Assembly (NCBI GenBank): GCA_036522895.1
Contig: DATDEX010000288.1
Location: 1-12,299, forward strand
Origin: JAIOPA01 sp036522895
Lineage (GTDB): Bacteria; Eisenbacteria; RBG-16-71-46
DNA length: 12,299 bases
Direction: 5' to 3'
The notes below the pieces were generated by a model. It had not been told where the DNA came from. It worked only from the letters and a program-made list of their open reading frames with translations, and searched no databases. Both the position numbers and the translations under genes were made by a program. Positions 1 through 7,063 of this stretch are shown piece after piece; position 1 is the first letter of the stretch, and every line of letters starts with the position of its first letter.

Positions 1-27
1 CGTCGTTCGCCGGCCCGCAGCTCGTGA
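1..27 (+). CDS. rnfC: RnfC C-terminal tail (partial)
   Basis: Frame 1 is open from the window edge and ends in TGA at 25-27, giving the tail RRSPARSS. This stop forms a GTGA overlap with the GTG start of rnfD at 24, the same overlap style seen at most later junctions of this operon. In the common rnfCDGEAB order the gene before rnfD is rnfC, the peripheral NADH- and FMN-binding subunit with two [4Fe-4S] clusters. Only eight codons are visible, so identity rests on gene order and not on homology. The alternative is that the rnfD frame, which is also open to the edge, simply starts further left. Confidence 0.4.
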   Translation, partial: RRSPARSS

Positions 28-983
28 TCGCGCCCGGCCCGCACGTGCACGTGGCCGAGAGCACCGCGCGCATCATGTGGACGGTGAACGCCGCACTTGC
101 GCCGGCCGCGCTCTGGGGCGTGTTCGTCTTCGGCACCGGCGCGGTCGCCGTGCTCGCCGGCGCCATCGCCGGAGCGCTCGGCGCGGAGTGGCTCTGCGCG
201 CTGGCACTCCGCCGCCGCGCGACGCTCGCGGACGGCAGCGCCTTCTGCACCGGGCTCCTGCTCGCCATGACGCTCCCGCCGCAACTCCCCGGCTGGGCCG
301 CGCTCCTCGGCGGGGTGTTCGCGATCGCGATCGGCAAGGCGATCTTCGGCGGCCTCGGCTTCAATCTCTTCAACCCGGCGCTCGTGGGGCGTGCGTTCTT
401 GATGGCGAGCTTCCCGCTCGCGATGACCTCCGGCTGGACCGGCGCGCGCCCCTGGTTCGGCGCGTCGCTCGACGCGATCACCACGCCCACGCCGCTCGCC
501 GCACTCCGCGAGCATGGGCTCGCGGCGGCGTTCCGGGTCGCCTCGGCGCACGGGAACCCGTGGACCTCGCTCGTGCTCGGCTTCCGGCCGGGCTCGATCG
601 GCGAGGGCTCGGTGCTGCTCCTGGCCCTCGGCGCGGCGGTGCTGCTCGCGCGCGGCATCATCCGGCTCACGATCCCGCTCGGCGTCTTCGCGGGGCTCGG
701 GCTCGTGACGCTCGGAACCGGGGCGCAGGCGCTCCATCTCCTGAGCGGCGGGCTCTGGCTCGGCGCGTTCTTCATGGCCACCGACTACGTCACCTCGCCC
801 AACCTGCCCGGCGGCCAGCTCGTGTTCGGGCTCGTGATCGGCGCGCTCACCGGGATCATCCGCACGTTCGGCGGCTACCCGGAAGGCATCTGCTACGCGA
901 TCCTGATCGCGAACCTGCTCGTGCCCGCGTTGAACCTCCAGTTCCGGCCGCGGCGGGTGGCACTCGAGGGAGGCGCGCCGTGA
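24..983 (+). CDS. rnfD: Rnf complex membrane subunit RnfD (covalent-FMN protein)
   Basis: This is an integral membrane subunit of the Rnf ferredoxin:NAD+ oxidoreductase. The protein is 319 residues, normal for the family, and very hydrophobic. The start region has the typical APGPHVHVAESTARIMW pattern (family: SPSPHI...ST..IM.DV). The mid-protein signature GGLGFNLFNPALVGRAFL lies near residues 109-126. RnfD carries FMN on a threonine in a D-x-x-S/T-x-A-T-P-L loop. Here that loop reads DAITTPTPL (residues 150-158), so Thr156 is the likely FMN acceptor, with Pro in place of the usual Ala before it. I chose the GTG at 24 because of the GTGA overlap. The frame is open to the window edge (SFAGPQL upstream), so a start just outside is possible. 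The 3' end overlaps rnfG by GTGA. Confidence 0.93.
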   Translation: MIAPGPHVHVAESTARIMWTVNAALAPAALWGVFVFGTGAVAVLAGAIAGALGAEWLCALALRRRATLADGSAFCTGLLLAMTLPPQLPGWAALLGGVFAIAIGKAIFGGLGFNLFNPALVGRAFLMASFPLAMTSGWTGARPWFGASLDAITTPTPLAALREHGLAAAFRVASAHGNPWTSLVLGFRPGSIGEGSVLLLALGAAVLLARGIIRLTIPLGVFAGLGLVTLGTGAQALHLLSGGLWLGAFFMATDYVTSPNLPGGQLVFGLVIGALTGIIRTFGGYPEGICYAILIANLLVPALNLQFRPRRVALEGGAP

Positions 984-1846
984 GCGGGCCCGTGCCGCCG
1001 ACCGCGGGCGCCCCTCCCGCCCGCCCCGCCGCCGAGATGCTGCGGATCACGCTGTCCATGACGGTGGCCTGCGCGATCGGCGCGCTGGTGCTGGGCGCCA
1101 TCTACCTCGGCACCGACCGCTACGCCCGCGCCGTGCGCGCGGCCGGCGAGCGCAAGGCCGTGACCCAGCTCCTTTCGCTCGGCCCGGACGCCCGGGTGCG
1201 CGAGATCTCGCAGTATCTCGACCGCGCCCGCGCCCGGGTCGTCTACCGGCAGGCCGGCGAGGGCGGCGCGGCGGCCACGCGCCTCGTGTACGCGCTCGAC
1301 GGCACGCTCGTCGCTCGCGCGCAGGTGCCGGCCGCCACCGAGGAGCCGCGCGCGTTCGAGTCGCTGGGGCGGATCTTCGTCGCGAGCCGGGGCGGCCAGC
1401 CGGCGGGATTCGTGATCGAGGGTCAGACGAGCGGGTACAAGAACACGATCCGCTTCTTCGTGGCGCTCGACTCGTCGTTCGCGATTGCCGGCGTGCGCGT
1501 GGTGGAGCACGACGAGGACCCCGGGCTCGGCGCCGAGACGGCCACGCCGTGGTTCGGGGGCCAGTTCGTCGGCCGGAGCGCCGCGCAGGTGGCGGCGCTC
1601 GACGTGACCCGTGACCCCTTGCCCGAGGACTGGCGCGCCGCGCTCGCCCGGCTCGATCGCGAGCCGCTCGGCCAGTGGCGGAAGGCGCACGCGGCGCTCA
1701 TCGCGCGCGAGGGCGGGCGTCCGATCCACGCGGTGACCGGGGCGACGATCTCGAGCCGCGCGCTCACCGACGGCGTGCGCGGCACGGTCGATCACTTCCG
1801 CCGGCGCTGGGCGCTGATCGCGCCGCAACTCGGGGCCCCGTCATGA
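980..1846 (+). CDS. rnfG: Rnf complex periplasmic FMN subunit RnfG
   Basis: RnfG is the membrane-anchored, periplasm-facing flavoprotein of Rnf. The 288-residue protein has a proline/alanine-rich cytoplasmic tail, one membrane segment at about residues 21-44, and then a soluble FMN-binding domain. Two family signatures are clear: EDPGLGAE in the middle, and VTGATISSRALTDGV near the C-terminus. The latter contains the S/T-G-A-T flavinylation motif, with Thr256 the expected site of covalent FMN attachment by an ApbE-type transferase. Start is GTG at 980, overlapping the rnfD stop as GTGA, with a strong Shine-Dalgarno GAGGGAGG at 966-973. The stop overlaps the rnfE start as ATGA. Confidence 0.94.
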   Translation: MSGPVPPTAGAPPARPAAEMLRITLSMTVACAIGALVLGAIYLGTDRYARAVRAAGERKAVTQLLSLGPDARVREISQYLDRARARVVYRQAGEGGAAATRLVYALDGTLVARAQVPAATEEPRAFESLGRIFVASRGGQPAGFVIEGQTSGYKNTIRFFVALDSSFAIAGVRVVEHDEDPGLGAETATPWFGGQFVGRSAAQVAALDVTRDPLPEDWRAALARLDREPLGQWRKAHAALIAREGGRPIHAVTGATISSRALTDGVRGTVDHFRRRWALIAPQLGAPS

Positions 1847-2505
1847 CGATCGTTCCGCTCCCCGGCAAAGCTCCCAGCGCCCGCTTCCTCGTGCTGAACG
1901 GGATCTTCCAGGAGAACCCGGTCTTCCGCCTGGCGCTGAGCCTCTGCCCCGCGGTCGCGGTCACCACGACGGTGGTGAACGGGCTCATTCTCGGCGTCGC
2001 CGTGCTGGCGGTGCAGGTGCTCTCGAGCTCGACCGTGGCGCTCACGCACGCCTGGATCCATCCCAAGGTCCGCATCCCGATCTTCATCATCATCATTGCC
2101 GTCTGGGTGAGCGCGATCGACATGACGCTCGCCGCGTTCCTGCCCGGGCTCTACGCCCAGGTCGGGCTGTACGTGAAGCTCATCGTGGCGTTCGCCATCA
2201 TCATCTCGCGGCTCGAGGTGTTCGCGTCGCGCAACCCGCTCGCCCCCGCGTTCTGGGACGCCGTCGGCATGGGGCTCGGGTTCCTGGTCGCGCTGGTCGC
2301 GATCGGCGCGTTCCGGGAGCTCCTCGGGAACGGCTCGGTGTTCGGCTTCGCGCTCGTGCCGTTCAAGCCGCTCCTCTTCTTCGCGCTCCCCGCCGGCGGG
2401 TTCTTCTCGATCGCGCTCCTCATGGCGTTCTTCAACCTGGTGGAGCGGAAGCTCACGGGCCGCTCCTCGGCGAGCGCGGACGCGGGAGGCAGCCATGCGG
2501 CGTGA
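1843..2505 (+). CDS. rnfE: Rnf complex membrane subunit RnfE, lacking one conserved cysteine
   Basis: This is the integral membrane partner of RnfA, of about six membrane segments and 220 residues, normal length. Family features are NGIFQENPVF (residues 19-28), LSLCPAVAVTTTVVNG around Cys35, the VRIPIFIIIIAVWV helix, and FASRNPLAP...DAVGMGLGF (from 127). In Rnf and the related Nqr pumps, RnfA and RnfE each give two cysteines to a [2Fe-2S] cluster inside the membrane. The first RnfE cysteine is present (Cys35). The second, normally within an N-C-x-x-x-G-R-x-E-x-F-A motif, is missing: residues 115-123 read VAFAIIISR, with Phe117-Ala118 where Asn-Cys is expected. Start ATG 1843 is coupled to the rnfG stop by ATGA; no strong Shine-Dalgarno is visible. 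The C-terminal tail is Ser/Ala-rich. Confidence 0.93.
   Translation: MTIVPLPGKAPSARFLVLNGIFQENPVFRLALSLCPAVAVTTTVVNGLILGVAVLAVQVLSSSTVALTHAWIHPKVRIPIFIIIIAVWVSAIDMTLAAFLPGLYAQVGLYVKLIVAFAIIISRLEVFASRNPLAPAFWDAVGMGLGFLVALVAIGAFRELLGNGSVFGFALVPFKPLLFFALPAGGFFSIALLMAFFNLVERKLTGRSSASADAGGSHAA
2484..2489 (+). promoter_or_regulatory. Ribosome binding site deciding the long rnfA start
   Basis: GGGAGG lies five bases before the ATG at 2495, inside the end of rnfE. The only other plausible rnfA start, ATG 2951, has pyrimidine-rich sequence upstream and no purine-rich site. This favours translation of the N-terminally extended RnfA. Confidence 0.65.
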
Positions 2506-3511
2506 GCGCCGGTCGGCCTGGGCAGTCGCAACGCTCGGTCTGAGGTTCCTGCTCGCGGGCCTCCTCGTGGCCCTCGTGATTCCCACGGCACTGGCGCGCG
2601 CCGAGGGCGAGGGCACCAGCACATGGGCGCCCGGCGCCGAAGCCGCGGCGACGACGCCAGCCGGTCGTGGCGCGCTCCGCTCGGCGCGCGTGCTCGCGCC
2701 CGATCACCTGCGCGTGCGGCTCGCCCGCCCGCTCGCCGGGCTCGGGACGGCGTCCTTCCGGCTCACCTCGGACCTCGCTCCCGATCTTCCGATCGCGATC
2801 CGGGCGCTCGAGCCGCGGGGCGACGACCAGGTGCTGCTCACGCTCGGGGAGCGCGTCGACGCCGGGAAGGCCTACCTCCTCGAGCTCGCCGATCCGCCCT
2901 CGCGCCTTCCGGTGCGGCCGGCGCCGTGGGCGCTCCTCCTCACCGCGGTCATGAGTGCCGCGCTCATCAACAACTTCGTCTTCACGCGCTACCTCGGGCT
3001 CTGCATCTTCTTCGGCGTCACCCGCAAGCGCGACACCGCGATCGGCATGGGCATCACGTTCACGCTGGTGATGATCGGCACGGCCATGCTGTCGTGGGCG
3101 CTCTACACCTGGGCGATGATCCCCTTGAAGCTCAAGTTCCTCGAGGTGCTGGTGTTCATCGGCGTCGTGGCCGTCGTGGTGCAGTTCCTCGACACCATGC
3201 TCAAGAAGACGCACGCGGCGCTCCACCGCCGGTTCGGCATCTACCTCGTGCTCATCACGACCAACTGCATCATCCTCGCGGTGCCGCTCCTGAACGCCGC
3301 CTCCGGCGCCGGGCCGGCCGACGCGCTGGCGCTCGCGCTCGGATCGGGCCTCGGCTTCGCGCTCGCGCTGTTCCTCATGTCGTGCGCGCGCGAGAAGCTC
3401 GAGCTGGCACGGGTGCCGCGGAGCTTCGAGGGGCTGCCGATCGCGTTCGCGCTCGCGGGGCTCTTCGCGCTCGCCTTCATGGGCTTCAGCGGTCTCAACT
3501 TCCTGAGATAG
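2495..3511 (+). CDS. rnfA: RnfA with N-terminal signal peptide and extra Ig-like periplasmic domain
   Basis: The C-terminal part (about residues 144-338) is a complete RnfA, a six-helix membrane subunit that shares the [2Fe-2S] cluster with RnfE. Its motifs are INNFVFTRYLGLC (Cys170), LVLITTNCIILAVPLLN (Cys258) and AFMGFSGL at the end; both cluster cysteines are kept. RnfA is normally about 190-200 residues, but this ORF has 338. The extra front holds a basic start and hydrophobic stretch ending in ALARA (residues 1-36, a likely signal peptide), a short Ala/Thr-rich linker, and about 80 residues (60-134) with alternating strands, including DHLRVRLARPL and QVLLTLGERVDAGKAYLLEL, resembling bacterial Ig-like (SbsA/Big_5) domains. 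The start at 2495 is backed by GGGAGG at 2484-2489. The internal ATG at 2951 has no such site and would begin inside the first helix. The gene overlaps rnfE by 11 nt. Confidence 0.9.
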   Translation: MRRERRSAWAVATLGLRFLLAGLLVALVIPTALARAEGEGTSTWAPGAEAAATTPAGRGALRSARVLAPDHLRVRLARPLAGLGTASFRLTSDLAPDLPIAIRALEPRGDDQVLLTLGERVDAGKAYLLELADPPSRLPVRPAPWALLLTAVMSAALINNFVFTRYLGLCIFFGVTRKRDTAIGMGITFTLVMIGTAMLSWALYTWAMIPLKLKFLEVLVFIGVVAVVVQFLDTMLKKTHAALHRRFGIYLVLITTNCIILAVPLLNAASGAGPADALALALGSGLGFALALFLMSCAREKLELARVPRSFEGLPIAFALAGLFALAFMGFSGLNFLR

Positions 3512-3551
3512 GCGATGATCGTCCCGCGGTGGAACGGCGATGCGTGCGAGC

Positions 3552-3557
3552 GAGAGG
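3552..3557 (+). promoter_or_regulatory. Ribosome binding site of rnfB
   Basis: GAGAGG lies in the 56-nt gap between rnfA and rnfB, the only real intergenic space on this strand. It is 10 bases before ATG 3568 and 7 before an adjacent in-frame GTG at 3565, so the exact first codon (GTG or ATG) is open. I see no convincing promoter or hairpin in this gap. Confidence 0.5.
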
Positions 3558-3567
3558 CGGCCGCGTG

Positions 3568-4446
3568 ATGGACGCCGGCGCTCTGCGGATCGCGCTCTGG
3601 GGGCTCGCGCTCTTCAGCCTGCTCGGCCTCTTCTTCGGCTTCGCGCTCGCCGCGGCGGCGATGAAGTTCCACGTGGTGACGAACCCGCTGGTCGACCGGG
3701 TGCGGCACGCGCTGCCGTCGGCCAACTGCGGAGCCTGCGGCTTCGCCGGCTGCCAGGCCTACGCGGAGGCCGTGGTGGAGAACCCGGCCGTGGCCCCGAG
3801 CCTCTGCGCCCCCGGGCGCGGGGCGGTCGCGGCCTCGGTCGCCGAGCTGACGGGCAAGCAGGTGGGCACGGTCGTGGACCGCGTCGTGGTCATGCGCTGC
3901 CACGGCACGAGCGCCTACGCGCGCCGCGAGGCCGAGTACGCCGGCGTCCAGACGTGTTCGGCCGCGACGCTCGTCTTTGGCGGACCCAAGGCGTGCAAGA
4001 ACGGCTGCCTGGGACTCGGCGACTGCGTGAAGGTCTGCCCGTTCGACGCGCTGCACCTCGGGCCGGACGGCATCGTCCAGGTGGACGACGCCAAGTGCAC
4101 CGGCTGCGCGCTGTGCGTGCCGGCGTGTCCCAAGGAACTCTTCACGCTCTATCCGCGCCAGCACCGGATCGAGCTCTCCTGCGTCGCGCGCGACAAGCAG
4201 TCGGTGGTGCGTGCCACCTGCATGGTGGGCTGCACGCTGTGCCGGAAGTGCGTGGCCAAGTGCCCGGCCGGCGCCATCGAGTGGAACGGCAGCACCATCG
4301 TCATCGATCACGACAAGTGTCTCGCGTACGGACCTTCGTGCAACGAGGCCTGCGTGGACATCTGTCCGAGCACCATCCTCCACCGCATCGGGCAACGGCC
4401 CCGGCCGGAAGCCGCCGAGCTCGTGCAACTGGGAGCCTCCGGATGA
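3568..4446 (+). CDS. rnfB: Rnf complex iron-sulfur subunit RnfB (long, polyferredoxin form)
   Basis: RnfB is the cytoplasm-facing entry point where ferredoxin exchanges electrons with Rnf. The 292-residue protein starts with one membrane helix (about 6-31). Next is the Fe-S domain with Cys54, Cys57, Cys62 and Cys80 (NCGACGFAGC). A series of ferredoxin-like motifs follows: Cys143/147/153/157 (GCLGLGDCVKVCPFDA), Cys177/180/183/187 (CTGCALCVPACP), Cys222/225/228/232 (CTLCRKCVAKCP), and a widened C-x6-C-x3-C-x3-CP set at Cys251/258/262/266. There are 24 cysteines in all, enough for about five to six [4Fe-4S] clusters. This is the long RnfB type of anaerobes, not the roughly 190-residue enterobacterial type. 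The stop overlaps the next gene by ATGA, tying RnfB expression to the 2-oxoacid oxidoreductase. Confidence 0.94.
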   Translation: MDAGALRIALWGLALFSLLGLFFGFALAAAAMKFHVVTNPLVDRVRHALPSANCGACGFAGCQAYAEAVVENPAVAPSLCAPGRGAVAASVAELTGKQVGTVVDRVVVMRCHGTSAYARREAEYAGVQTCSAATLVFGGPKACKNGCLGLGDCVKVCPFDALHLGPDGIVQVDDAKCTGCALCVPACPKELFTLYPRQHRIELSCVARDKQSVVRATCMVGCTLCRKCVAKCPAGAIEWNGSTIVIDHDKCLAYGPSCNEACVDICPSTILHRIGQRPRPEAAELVQLGASG

Positions 4447-6197
4447 ACCCTGCTTCGGTTGTGAGTCCCTCGAGCTCGCCGGCGGGCGCCGCCAGCGACG
4501 CGCGCTCCGTGGTGATCGCGATCGTCGGAAGCGGCGGGGACGGCGTGGCGCTCCTCGGCGACCTGCTCCTCGGCATGGCGGCCGAGCAGGGCATCTTCGG
4601 CATGATGGTGCAGTCGTACGGCCCGCAGATCCGCGGCGGCGAGTCCGCCGTGATGCTCCGGTTCTCGGAGCGCGAGGTGCAGTTCGAGGGCGACGACTCC
4701 GACCTGCTCGTGTGCTTCCGGATCGCGGACTTGAAGCGCTTCCAGGGTGCGGTGCGGCTCCACGCGGGGAGCGCCGTGATCGTCGAGGACGCCGACGCGA
4801 CCGAGCTGCCGGCCTGGCTCGGGGCGGTCGATCGCGCGCCGACCCGCTATCCGTTCGCCACGTTCGAAAACGGCGCCGAGGTGGCGGGAGCGCCCAAGAA
4901 CATGAAGGCGCTGGCGCTCGTCACCCGCATGCTCGGGTGGGACCCGGAGTTCGCGCGCGCGACGCTCCGCAAGCGCTTCGGCCACAAGCCGGCGGCGCTC
5001 GCCGCCAACATCGTGACGTTCAACGCCGCGCTCGACGCCGGGGGCCTCCCCGCGCTCGTACACCTGCGCGCGCGCGGCAGCGCGCTCCACGTCGAGACGG
5101 GCAACGAGGCGATCGCCCGCGGCGCGATGGCGGCCGGGCTCGGCTTCTTCGCCGGCTATCCGATCACGCCCTCCTCCGAGGTCATGGAGACGTTGATCGA
5201 GGAGCTGCCGGCGCTCGGCGGCCGCGTCGTCCAGGCCGAAGACGAGATCGCCGCGCTCGGCATGGTGCTCGGGGCGTCGTTCGGCGGGGTGCCGGCGATG
5301 ACCGCCACGAGCGGTCCCGGGCTCTCGCTCATGACCGAGATGCTCGGGCTATCGAGCATGGCCGAGTTCCCCGCGGTGATCGTCGACTGCCAGCGCGCCG
5401 GCCCGGCCACCGGCATGCCGTCGCGCACCGAGCAGAGCGACCTCTTCCAGGCGGTCTTCGGCGGTCACGGCGACTTCCCGCGCGCGGTGCTCGGCGTGTA
5501 CGACGTCGTGCACGCGCGCGAGGTGATGAGCCGGGCGTTCCACCTGAGCGAGACCTACCAGCTCCCGGTGCTCGTACTCTCCGACGCCTACATCGCCCAG
5601 CGCCGCCAGATCCGCGAGCTGCCGCTCGGCCAGGCGCCCCGCACGCAGCGCCGGCGCTGGTCGGCCTCGGACGGCACGGCACGTTTCAGCCTCGACGGCG
5701 CGCACGGGGTGAACGCGTTTCGCGTTCCCGGCACACCCGGCGGCACCTACCCCGCCGCGGGCATCGAGCACACGCCCGAGGGGCAGCCCACATCGGACAC
5801 CCGCATGCACCACGAGATGAACGCCAAGCGCTTCCGCAAGCTCGACGCGATCGCGGCCGAGACCGCGGGCTGGTTCCGCACGCTCGGGCGCGACGACGCG
5901 CCGCGCGGAGTCGTGGCCTGGGGCAGCCAGTTCGGGATCCTGCGCGAGTGGGTGGAGCGGCATCCCGAGTGGCGCGTGTTCCTGCCCGAGATCATCCACC
6001 CGTTCCCGCTCGAAGCGTTCCGGGCATGGAGCGCCGGGCTCGCCGCGGGCGTGGTGATCGAGCTGAGCTTCCAGGGCCAGTTCCACCGCTACCTCTCGGG
6101 TCTCACCGACATGTCCAGATTCCAGAGCCTCGGCCGGAGCGGCGGCGTGCCGCTCACGTCGCCCGAGCTCGCCCGCATGCTGGAGGTGAAGCCGTGA
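4443..6197 (+). CDS. korA: 2-oxoacid:ferredoxin oxidoreductase, fused gamma-alpha subunit (KorA type)
   Basis: This is the catalytic large subunit of a thiamine-diphosphate 2-oxoacid:ferredoxin oxidoreductase, which oxidatively decarboxylates a 2-oxoacid with CoA and reduces ferredoxin, or runs in reverse. The 584-residue protein joins a gamma domain (about 22-205, with VGSGGDGVALLGDLL and YGPQIRGGES) to an alpha domain (from about 212) with YPITPSSEVMETL at 239-251, whose Thr lies in the usual substrate site. GPATGMPSRTEQSDL (320-334) is typical of the 2-oxoglutarate (Kor) and broad 2-oxoacid branch rather than pyruvate (Por), though substrate cannot be fixed from sequence alone. The gene has ATGA overlap with rnfB, GGGAG at 4431-4435, and GTGA overlap with the beta gene. 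No delta (ferredoxin) subunit is present, as in two-subunit Kor enzymes. Confidence 0.9.
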   Translation: MNPASVVSPSSSPAGAASDARSVVIAIVGSGGDGVALLGDLLLGMAAEQGIFGMMVQSYGPQIRGGESAVMLRFSEREVQFEGDDSDLLVCFRIADLKRFQGAVRLHAGSAVIVEDADATELPAWLGAVDRAPTRYPFATFENGAEVAGAPKNMKALALVTRMLGWDPEFARATLRKRFGHKPAALAANIVTFNAALDAGGLPALVHLRARGSALHVETGNEAIARGAMAAGLGFFAGYPITPSSEVMETLIEELPALGGRVVQAEDEIAALGMVLGASFGGVPAMTATSGPGLSLMTEMLGLSSMAEFPAVIVDCQRAGPATGMPSRTEQSDLFQAVFGGHGDFPRAVLGVYDVVHAREVMSRAFHLSETYQLPVLVLSDAYIAQRRQIRELPLGQAPRTQRRRWSASDGTARFSLDGAHGVNAFRVPGTPGGTYPAAGIEHTPEGQPTSDTRMHHEMNAKRFRKLDAIAAETAGWFRTLGRDDAPRGVVAWGSQFGILREWVERHPEWRVFLPEIIHPFPLEAFRAWSAGLAAGVVIELSFQGQFHRYLSGLTDMSRFQSLGRSGGVPLTSPELARMLEVKP

Positions 6198-7063
6198 CCA
6201 CGTTGAAGGCGAAGGACTATCGGTCCGGCATCGAGCCGGTGTGGTGTTCGGGCTGTGGCGACTACGGCGTGCTGAAAGGCCTGACCCAGGCGCTCGCCGA
6301 CCTAGAGATCGTCCCCGACAAGCTGGCGGTGATCTCCGGGATCGGCTGCTCGAGCCGGCTGCCCGGCTACACCAAGAGTTACGCGTTCAACACGATCCAC
6401 GGCCGGGCGCTGCCGATCGCGACGGGTCTCAAGCTCGCGCGCCCCGAGATCACCACGATCGTCGTGGGCGGCGACGGCGACGGCTTCAGCATCGGGCTCG
6501 GCCACCTGCCGCACGCGATCCGCCGCAACCCCGACCTCACGTACGCCGTGCTCGACAACGGCATCTACGGCCTCACGAAGGGCCAGGCCTCGCCCACGAC
6601 GGAGGTGGACTTCAAGCAGGAGCGAGGACTCGCCGGCCCGGACGAGCGACCGCTGAACCCGGTGCTGCTGGTCCTGAGCGCGGGCTGCGGCTACGTCGCG
6701 CGCACGCACGCCGGCAACCTGCCGCACCTGCGCCAGACGCTGCGGGAGGCGATCCGCTATCCCGGCTTCGCGTTCGTGCACGTGCTGGCGGGCTGCGTGA
6801 CCTACCAGACGCCGAGCTACGCCGAGCAGGTCTACCAGCGCTGCGACCTGCTCCCCGCCGACTACGTCCCGAACGATCTCGTGCGGGCCATGGAGATGGC
6901 GCGCGGGCCCCGTTTCCAGCTCGGCGTGCTCTATCGCCGCGATCCGGGCCAGGCGCCGCGCGTGGGCGAGATGGAGGGCCAGGCCGAGGCCGGGGTGTGG
7001 CCGCCGGTCACCCAGCCGCTGGGCCAGGAGCCGGCGAGCGACGCGGAGTTCCCGGGCGGCTGA
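6194..7063 (+). CDS. korB: 2-oxoacid:ferredoxin oxidoreductase beta subunit (KorB type)
   Basis: This is the thiamine-diphosphate and [4Fe-4S] subunit that pairs with the fused gamma-alpha protein just upstream. The 289-residue protein has WCSGCGDYG (Cys18, Cys21), GIGCSSR (Cys52) and AGCVTYQTP (Cys201), the four cysteines expected for the cluster. The thiamine-diphosphate motif starts GDGDGFSIGLGH (from residue 93) and ends LDNGIYGLTKGQ with Asn122, followed by QASPTT. Start is GTG 6194 in a GTGA overlap with the alpha stop, with a strong GGAGG at 6182-6186. The C-terminal tail of about 40 residues (after LGVLYRRDPGQ) is poorly conserved in such proteins. The last 56 nt overlap, on the opposite strand, the 3' end of the ygfK-like gene. 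Confidence 0.92.
   Translation: MTTLKAKDYRSGIEPVWCSGCGDYGVLKGLTQALADLEIVPDKLAVISGIGCSSRLPGYTKSYAFNTIHGRALPIATGLKLARPEITTIVVGGDGDGFSIGLGHLPHAIRRNPDLTYAVLDNGIYGLTKGQASPTTEVDFKQERGLAGPDERPLNPVLLVLSAGCGYVARTHAGNLPHLRQTLREAIRYPGFAFVHVLAGCVTYQTPSYAEQVYQRCDLLPADYVPNDLVRAMEMARGPRFQLGVLYRRDPGQAPRVGEMEGQAEAGVWPPVTQPLGQEPASDAEFPGG

Noticed and set aside
3..983. RnfD running in from the left edge
   Set aside because: The frame is open to the edge with coding-like codons, but the GTG at 24 makes the same GTGA overlap seen elsewhere in the operon. Kept only as an alternative.
2086..2098. ATC-type trinucleotide run
   Set aside because: It encodes a conserved Ile-rich membrane helix of RnfE and is not a tandem repeat element.
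2951..3511. Short RnfA starting at ATG 2951
   Set aside because: It would begin inside the first membrane helix, has no ribosome site, and the long frame has a strong one, a signal peptide and consistent codon use.
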